NCBI RefSeq assembly: GCF_900176395.1
Contig: NZ_FWXL01000003.1
Span: 310,001 to 374,000 of the forward strand
Length of the DNA: 64,000 bases
Source: Novosphingobium sp. B1
GTDB taxonomy: Bacteria > Pseudomonadota > Alphaproteobacteria > Sphingomonadales > Sphingomonadaceae
Direction of reading: 5' to 3'
The position numbers and the translations under genes are program-made. The notes under the pieces were generated by a model, which saw only the letters and a program-made list of their open reading frames with translations, was not told the DNA's origin and ran no database searches. How positions within the stretch are numbered: position 1 is the first letter of the stretch; each line of letters begins with the position of its first letter. Below, in pieces: positions 59,490 to 64,000 of the stretch.

Positions 59490-60842
59490 ATGTCGTCCGT
59501 CTCTGCTACCACTGTACCGGTCCCCGCCCCCAAGACGTTCCGCGTCAAGAGCTTCGGCTGCCAGATGAACGTCTATGATGGCGAGCGCATGGCCGAACTG
59601 CTTGCTGCCGATGGCATGGCGCCCGCAGCCGACGGCGATGACGCCGACCTCGTCGTTCTGAACACTTGCCACATTCGCGAGAAGGCGACCGAAAAGGTCT
59701 ATTCCGACATAGGCCGCATCGTGAAGGACGCCAAGCGCGAAGACGGCGCGGCACCGTTGATCGCGGTCGCCGGTTGCGTTGCCCAGGCCGAGGGCGACGA
59801 GATCATGGCCCGTGCCCCGGCGGTGAAGGTCGTCGTCGGACCGCAGTCCTATCACCGGTTACCGGAGATGGTGGCACAGGCCGCATCCGGCCAGCGCGCA
59901 ACCGAAACCGACATGCCCGCCGAGGCCAAGTTCGCTGCCCTGCCCAAGCGCCGCAAGTCGGCCCCCACGGCATTCCTCACCGTCCAGGAGGGTTGCGACA
60001 AATTCTGCACCTATTGCGTCGTGCCTTATACGCGAGGCGCCGAAATCAGCCGTCCGTTCGCCGATCTGGTCGAGGAAGCGAAGCTGCTCGTTGCAGGCGG
60101 CGCGCGCGAGATCACGCTGCTCGGCCAGAACGTCAACGCCTGGACGGGCGAGGATGAGAAAGGCCGCAAGGTCGGTCTCGACGGGCTCGCCCGTGCGCTT
60201 GCTGACGATCCCGACCTGCAGCGCATCCGCTATACCACCAGCCACCCCAACGACATGACCGATGGCTTGATCGCCGCGCATGGCGAGATCGAAAAGCTGA
60301 TGCCGTTCCTGCACCTGCCCGTGCAGGCCGGAAACGATCGCGTGCTCAAGGCCATGAACCGCAGCCACACTGCAGAAAGTTACATGCGCCTGCTCGAGCG
60401 CATTCGCGCGGCCCGGCCCGACATTGCCCTGTCGGGCGACTTCATCGTCGGCTTCCCCGGCGAGACCGACGCCGAGTTCGAAGACACGCTGCGCCTGGTG
60501 GATGCCGTCGGCTATGCTCAGGCCTTCAGTTTCAAGTATTCCCCCCGTCCCGGAACGCCCGCAGCGACGATGGAGGATCACATCCCTGCCAGCGTCATGG
60601 ACGAACGCCTCCAGCGCCTGCAGGCTGCTCTCAACCGCGATCAGATGGCGTTCAATGCTGCCAGCGTCGGCAGGACCTGCGAGGTTCTGGTCGAACGCCG
60701 CGGCAAGCTTGACGGCCAGTGGCTCGGCAAATCTCCGTGGCTGCAGTCGGTCCACTTCATCGGCGAGGCCGAGATCGGCAGCATGGTCCGCGTAGAACTG
60801 GTCGAAGCCGGGCCAAACTCGATCGCTGGCCGGCTCCTTTAA
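59490..60842 (+). CDS. miaB: tRNA-2-methylthio-N6-dimethylallyladenosine synthase
   Basis: Radical-SAM methylthiotransferase of 450 residues that adds the 2-methylthio group to i6A37 of tRNA. The N-terminal cluster domain has [20 protein letters not shown] and VAGCVAQAE; the radical-SAM motif is [16 protein letters not shown]; a TRAM domain closes the chain (about 380-450). The ATG at 59490 is chosen; the frame is open far upstream only as a shadow of plsC. It begins the miaB-phoH-ybeY-corC run common in proteobacteria. Confidence 0.97.
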   Translation: MSSVSATTVPVPAPKTFRVKSFGCQMNVYDGERMAELLAADGMAPAADGDDADLVVLNTCHIREKATEKVYSDIGRIVKDAKREDGAAPLIAVAGCVAQAEGDEIMARAPAVKVVVGPQSYHRLPEMVAQAASGQRATETDMPAEAKFAALPKRRKSAPTAFLTVQEGCDKFCTYCVVPYTRGAEISRPFADLVEEAKLLVAGGAREITLLGQNVNAWTGEDEKGRKVGLDGLARALADDPDLQRIRYTTSHPNDMTDGLIAAHGEIEKLMPFLHLPVQAGNDRVLKAMNRSHTAESYMRLLERIRAARPDIALSGDFIVGFPGETDAEFEDTLRLVDAVGYAQAFSFKYSPRPGTPAATMEDHIPASVMDERLQRLQAALNRDQMAFNAASVGRTCEVLVERRGKLDGQWLGKSPWLQSVHFIGEAEIGSMVRVELVEAGPNSIAGRLL

Positions 60843-60945
60843 GGGCACGTCTCGTCTAATTGCCCTGTGGAAACGTGGCCTTGCGTCTTGTGCGCGCAAT
60901 ATCCGTTCCTATGCTCTGAATCAGGCACATACCTGAAAGGAGCGC

Positions 60946-61968
60946 ATGGCCCGTAAACCCCACCGCGCCGACGAAGCGCATCATCGCCCGGAACCGCAGC
61001 ATCGCCGCGCCCGGGTCGAAGTTGAGTTTGACGAGCAGACCGTGCTGGGCACCCTGTTCGGCCAGTTCGACACCAATCTCGTTCACATCGAGAACCGGTT
61101 GGGTGTTTACATCTCTGCGCGCGGCAACCGCGTCCTGATCGAAGGGCCCGACGATGCCGTCGCCCGCGCCCGCGAGGTGCTGAAGGGCATGCACCAGCGA
61201 CTGCTGTCCGGCCAGGAACTCGATTCGGGCGCCGTTGAATCGCTGATCGCGATGAGCGTGGAGCCGACACTGGAAGGCATCATCACCGGGGCGCCCGGCG
61301 GTGCTCCGCCGATCATGATCCGCACCCGCAAGAAGACGATCATCCCGCGCAGCCCGACGCAGATCGACTACATGAAGGCGCTGATCAGCCATGACGTAAT
61401 CTTCGCGCTTGGTCCGGCAGGCACCGGCAAGACCTATCTCGCCGTGGCACAGGCAGTCGCCCAACTCATTTCCGGCTCGGTGCAGCGCCTGATCCTGTCG
61501 CGCCCTGCAGTCGAAGCGGGCGAGCGCCTTGGCTTCCTGCCGGGCGACATGAAGGAGAAGGTCGATCCCTACCTCCGTCCGCTTTACGACGCGCTGTACG
61601 ACTGCATGCCGCCCGAACAGGTTGAACGGCGCATCGCCAGCGGCGAGATCGAGATCGCGCCAATTGCCTTCATGCGCGGTCGTACATTGGCGGATGCCTT
61701 CGTGATCCTCGACGAAGCCCAGAACACCACGCCGGCACAGATGAAGATGTTCCTGACCCGCTTCGGTCAAAACAGCCGCATGGTCATCTGTGGCGACCCC
61801 AAGCAGGTCGATCTTCCCGGTGGCGTCGGGGCCAGTGGTCTGAACGATGCCGTCCAGCGGCTTGAAGGTGTCGAAGGCATCGCGACGGTACGCTTCAAGA
61901 CGGCTGACGTGGTCCGTCACCCGATCGTGGGCCGCATCGTCGAAGCCTATGAAGGGAAGGACGCTTGA
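60946..61968 (+). CDS. phoH: PhoH-like ATPase
   Basis: ATP-binding protein of 340 residues. The P-loop is GPAGTGKT (156-163) and the Walker B is FVILDEAQNT; a KH-like N-terminal part (about 50-90) precedes. The role is linked to RNA and ribosome quality control with YbeY, whose TTG start overlaps the phoH stop. AAAGGAG stands seven bases before the ATG. Confidence 0.95.
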   Translation: MARKPHRADEAHHRPEPQHRRARVEVEFDEQTVLGTLFGQFDTNLVHIENRLGVYISARGNRVLIEGPDDAVARAREVLKGMHQRLLSGQELDSGAVESLIAMSVEPTLEGIITGAPGGAPPIMIRTRKKTIIPRSPTQIDYMKALISHDVIFALGPAGTGKTYLAVAQAVAQLISGSVQRLILSRPAVEAGERLGFLPGDMKEKVDPYLRPLYDALYDCMPPEQVERRIASGEIEIAPIAFMRGRTLADAFVILDEAQNTTPAQMKMFLTRFGQNSRMVICGDPKQVDLPGGVGASGLNDAVQRLEGVEGIATVRFKTADVVRHPIVGRIVEAYEGKDA

Positions 61969-62468
61969 GCGCGCCGATCCTCGAAATCGACATCGATCCG
62001 GTCTGGGGAGATACAGTCGATTGGGAAGCACTTGCCAATCGTGCGGCCGAGGCAACGGCAGCCACTGCTACCGAACTGGCCCACGAGAACCTGCTGGTCA
62101 GCCTCGTCATGGCCGATGACGACGAGGTGCACGCGCTCAACAAGCAGTGGCGCGCCAAGGACAGACCGACCAACGTCCTGTCCTTCCCGATGCTCAGCCG
62201 CGAGGAAGTGCTGCACGCTGCACGGGATAGCGATGCGCCGGGCATGCTGGGCGACCTGATCCTGGCACACGGCGTCTGCACCCGTGAAGCCGCTGAAAAG
62301 GGCGTCTCGGTCGAGGTCCATGCAACTCACCTCATCGTGCACGGCCTGCTCCATCTTGCAGGGCACGATCACGAACTGGGTGAGGCGCAGGCCGAGGAAA
62401 TGGAGGATCTGGAGCGGAAGGCGCTTGCGCTGATGGGCATCGCCGACCCATATGCGGTCGAAGACTGA
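61965..62468 (+). CDS. ybeY: Endoribonuclease YbeY
   Basis: Zinc-dependent RNase of 167 residues that takes part in 16S rRNA 3'-end maturation and ribosome quality control. The metal motif HGLLHLAGHDH (126-136) is complete, and the N-terminal RPTNVLSFPM block is typical. The start codon is TTG at 61965, within the overlap TTGA with the phoH stop. Followed by corC after 21 bases. Confidence 0.95.
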   Translation: MSAPILEIDIDPVWGDTVDWEALANRAAEATAATATELAHENLLVSLVMADDDEVHALNKQWRAKDRPTNVLSFPMLSREEVLHAARDSDAPGMLGDLILAHGVCTREAAEKGVSVEVHATHLIVHGLLHLAGHDHELGEAQAEEMEDLERKALALMGIADPYAVED

Positions 62469-62489
62469 CCACGTAAGGGGATTTGACCA

Positions 62490-63425
62490 GTGCCCGAGGG
62501 CAATGATTCCGCCGGCGACAGCCGATCGGGAGACGGAGACAGTAGCAGTCGCACGCTCTGGCGCGCGATCCGAGCCTTTTTCAAAGGCCCTGACCACGAC
62601 CAGTCGCTTCGTGCCCAGATCGAGGAAGCGATCGACGAGCACGAGGGCGAACCGCATCATCATGGCAATGACAACGGCGATCTTGTGCCGCTGGAACGCC
62701 AGATGCTGCGCAACCTCCTCCATTTCAGCGAGCATGACGCTGACGACGTAGCCATTCCGCGCGGCGAGATCATCGCCGTGCGCGCCTCCGCCACGTTCGA
62801 GGAAATGGTCGCGGCCTTTGCCGAGCATGGCCACAGCCGCATGCCGGTCTATGGCGAATCGCTCGACGAGATTGTCGGCATGATCCACGTGAAGGACGTC
62901 TTCGCGATCATCGCGGGCATGATGCTGTCCAACAAGCAGCCGCCCAGGGACTGGACTTCGCTGATGCGCCAGCCGCTGTTCGTGCCACAGGCAAGGGGCG
63001 CGCTTGACGTATTGGCCGACATGCGCACCCGCCGTACCCACCTGGCTGTGGTTATCGACGAATATTCCGGCACTGATGGCATCATCACCATCGAAGATCT
63101 GGTCGAGGAGATCATTGGCGAGATCGAGGACGAACACGACGATGCACCGCAGGAACTGCTTCGTCGCATTGATCCCGAAACCTGGGACGCGGACGCACGG
63201 GCAGAACTTGATGACGTTGCCGAAACGGTCGATCCCAGACTTGCAGAAGTGGAGGAAGACGTGGATACGCTCGGCGGCCTTGCCGTGGTATTGGCAGGCG
63301 AAGTACCGCCGGTCGGCCGCGTGCTCGAGCATGCCAGCGGCTGGCGGCTTGAGGTCACAGCTGGTGACGAGCGCCGCCTGACACGCCTGCGGCTCCACGC
63401 GCCGCGGGCAAACGAAGACGAATAG
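62490..63425 (+). CDS. corC: CorC/HlyC-family protein with CBS pair
   Basis: Cytoplasmic CBS-pair protein of 311 residues of the CorC family, linked to magnesium and cobalt efflux and to envelope functions. The two CBS repeats (about 85-200) include VAIPRGEIIAVRA and HSRMPVYGESLDEIVGMIHVKDVF (in parts HSRMPVYGES and IVGMIHVKDVF); the C-terminal transporter-associated domain (about 225-305) starts near DDVAETVDPRL. There is no membrane domain, so it is the short form. The start is GTG at 62490 after TAAGGGG. In many relatives lnt comes next; here a lysR gene does. Confidence 0.92.
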   Translation: MPEGNDSAGDSRSGDGDSSSRTLWRAIRAFFKGPDHDQSLRAQIEEAIDEHEGEPHHHGNDNGDLVPLERQMLRNLLHFSEHDADDVAIPRGEIIAVRASATFEEMVAAFAEHGHSRMPVYGESLDEIVGMIHVKDVFAIIAGMMLSNKQPPRDWTSLMRQPLFVPQARGALDVLADMRTRRTHLAVVIDEYSGTDGIITIEDLVEEIIGEIEDEHDDAPQELLRRIDPETWDADARAELDDVAETVDPRLAEVEEDVDTLGGLAVVLAGEVPPVGRVLEHASGWRLEVTAGDERRLTRLRLHAPRANEDE

Positions 63426-63434
63426 GACAAGACG

Positions 63435-64000
63435 ATGATCCGCCGCCTGCCTCCCCTGCGTTCGCTTGAGGCGTTCATACGCGTCGTGCGAGCAGGCTCG
63501 GCCAAGACAGCCGCGGCAGAACTCGCACTAAGCCCCTCGGCACTGTCGCGGCGACTGGGGGCGCTTGAGGATTTCGTCGGCAAGCCGATGTTCGAGCGCA
63601 AGCATCAGGCGCTCAAGCTTACCGAGGAAGGCCAGCAGCTCTACGATGCGGTTGCACCGTTGATCGACGAGATGGCTGACCGCGTGGATCGCCTGATCGA
63701 CACCGGCAAGGTCATGCGGCTTCGCCTCGGCGTGCTGCCGCTGTTCGGCAGCCAGCGCTTGTTCCCGCGCCTTGGCGAGTTGCGCAAGCTGCATCCGCAG
63801 TTGCACATCGACATCGATTCGGGCCACGCCGCCGAAACCAAGCTGGGCGACACCATCGATGCGGCCATCGTCCTGTCTGAAGGGCCCGATGCCTCGCTGC
63901 ATTCGGTCCGCCTCGATCACAACCGCGTCCATGCGATCACCTCGCGCGAGCTTGCCGCCGATCTTGGCGAGCGGCCCGACGTGGCCAAGCTTTCAAAGCA
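63435..64000 (+). CDS. LysR-family transcriptional regulator (3' truncated)
   Basis: The gene starts with ATG at 63435, nine bases after corC, and runs off the end of the window after 188 codons with no stop. The N-terminal helix-turn-helix (about 1-62) reads LPPLRSLEAFIRVVRAGSAKTAA, then LALSPSALSRRLGALEDFVG and PMFERKHQALKLTEEGQ (given in parts), the GcvA-like LysR pattern. The effector domain begins at about residue 90 with LRLGVLPLFGSQRLFPRLGEL. Its target is not in view. Confidence 0.9.
   Translation, partial: MIRRLPPLRSLEAFIRVVRAGSAKTAAAELALSPSALSRRLGALEDFVGKPMFERKHQALKLTEEGQQLYDAVAPLIDEMADRVDRLIDTGKVMRLRLGVLPLFGSQRLFPRLGELRKLHPQLHIDIDSGHAAETKLGDTIDAAIVLSEGPDASLHSVRLDHNRVHAITSRELAADLGERPDVAKLSK

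Overview
The window is high-G+C, gene-dense chromosomal DNA from an alphaproteobacterium, most likely a sphingomonad (Novosphingobium or Sphingobium type). Pointers are Ros/MucR and CtrA-era alphaproteobacterial families, a class II DAHP synthase, the long (about 530 aa) isocitrate lyase with a RamB/ScfR-type regulator, a PEP-CTERM protein, CioAB-type cytochrome bd and many CoA-ester catabolic enzymes. Genus is inferred from gene content only. I saw no rRNA, tRNA, CRISPR array, insertion sequence, integrase or phage gene.

Layout. 0-2.4 kb: end of a rhamnose/proton symporter gene, a DeoR-family regulator and two small uncharacterised genes. 2.4-8.0 kb (minus): a tight six-gene unit reading SnoaL-like protein, GNAT, nitrilase-family hydrolase, fused 2-oxoacid dehydrogenase E1, malonyltransferase-like acyltransferase and low-molecular-weight phosphatase; I cannot assign it to a known pathway. 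8.1-14 kb: purC, then purS-purQ, separated by an M16 lipoprotein peptidase and a tetR gene. 14-16.3 kb: a membrane GGDEF-EAL protein. 16.5-20 kb: aceA with a small companion gene and a divergent ScfR/RamB regulator, with a perfect inverted repeat between them. 20-22.5 kb: cytochrome bd oxidase (cydAB plus DUF2474). 22.7-25.6 kb: GNAT, DUF1285, Nudix CoA pyrophosphatase and cca, mostly overlapping. 26.2-30.9 kb: complete ybgC-tolQRAB-pal operon. 30.9-35.9 kb: hisB-hisH-(GH130)-hisA-hisF-(tiny PEP-CTERM gene)-hisE-HIT.

36-37.6 kb: sspB-like gene, an unknown gene and gmk. 37.7-46.9 kb: CoA-ester catabolism. It contains two SDRs, a likely heteromeric acyl-CoA dehydrogenase pair, an MFS transporter, and an ACAD11-type dehydrogenase with an alcohol dehydrogenase and an aminoglycoside-phosphotransferase-like kinase. 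The last group resembles the 4-hydroxyacyl-CoA kinase/ACAD chemistry known from levulinate catabolism. 46.9-48.7 kb: an RNase H-like protein and DAHP synthase. 49-52.1 kb: a three-gene TadG/TadE island. 52.1-55.7 kb: a second M16 peptidase and a periplasmic FKBP. 55.8-64 kb: housekeeping genes nfuA, tsaB, rimI, mucR, fur, plsC-like, miaB, phoH, ybeY and corC, ending in a truncated lysR gene.

The most promising leads are the E1/acyltransferase/nitrilase operon, the ACAD11-kinase module, the 61-residue PEP-CTERM protein inside the his operon, the GH130 gene inside the same operon, the aceA operator and small protein, the TadE-like protein with EF-hand-like loops, and the large inverted repeat upstream of mucR.
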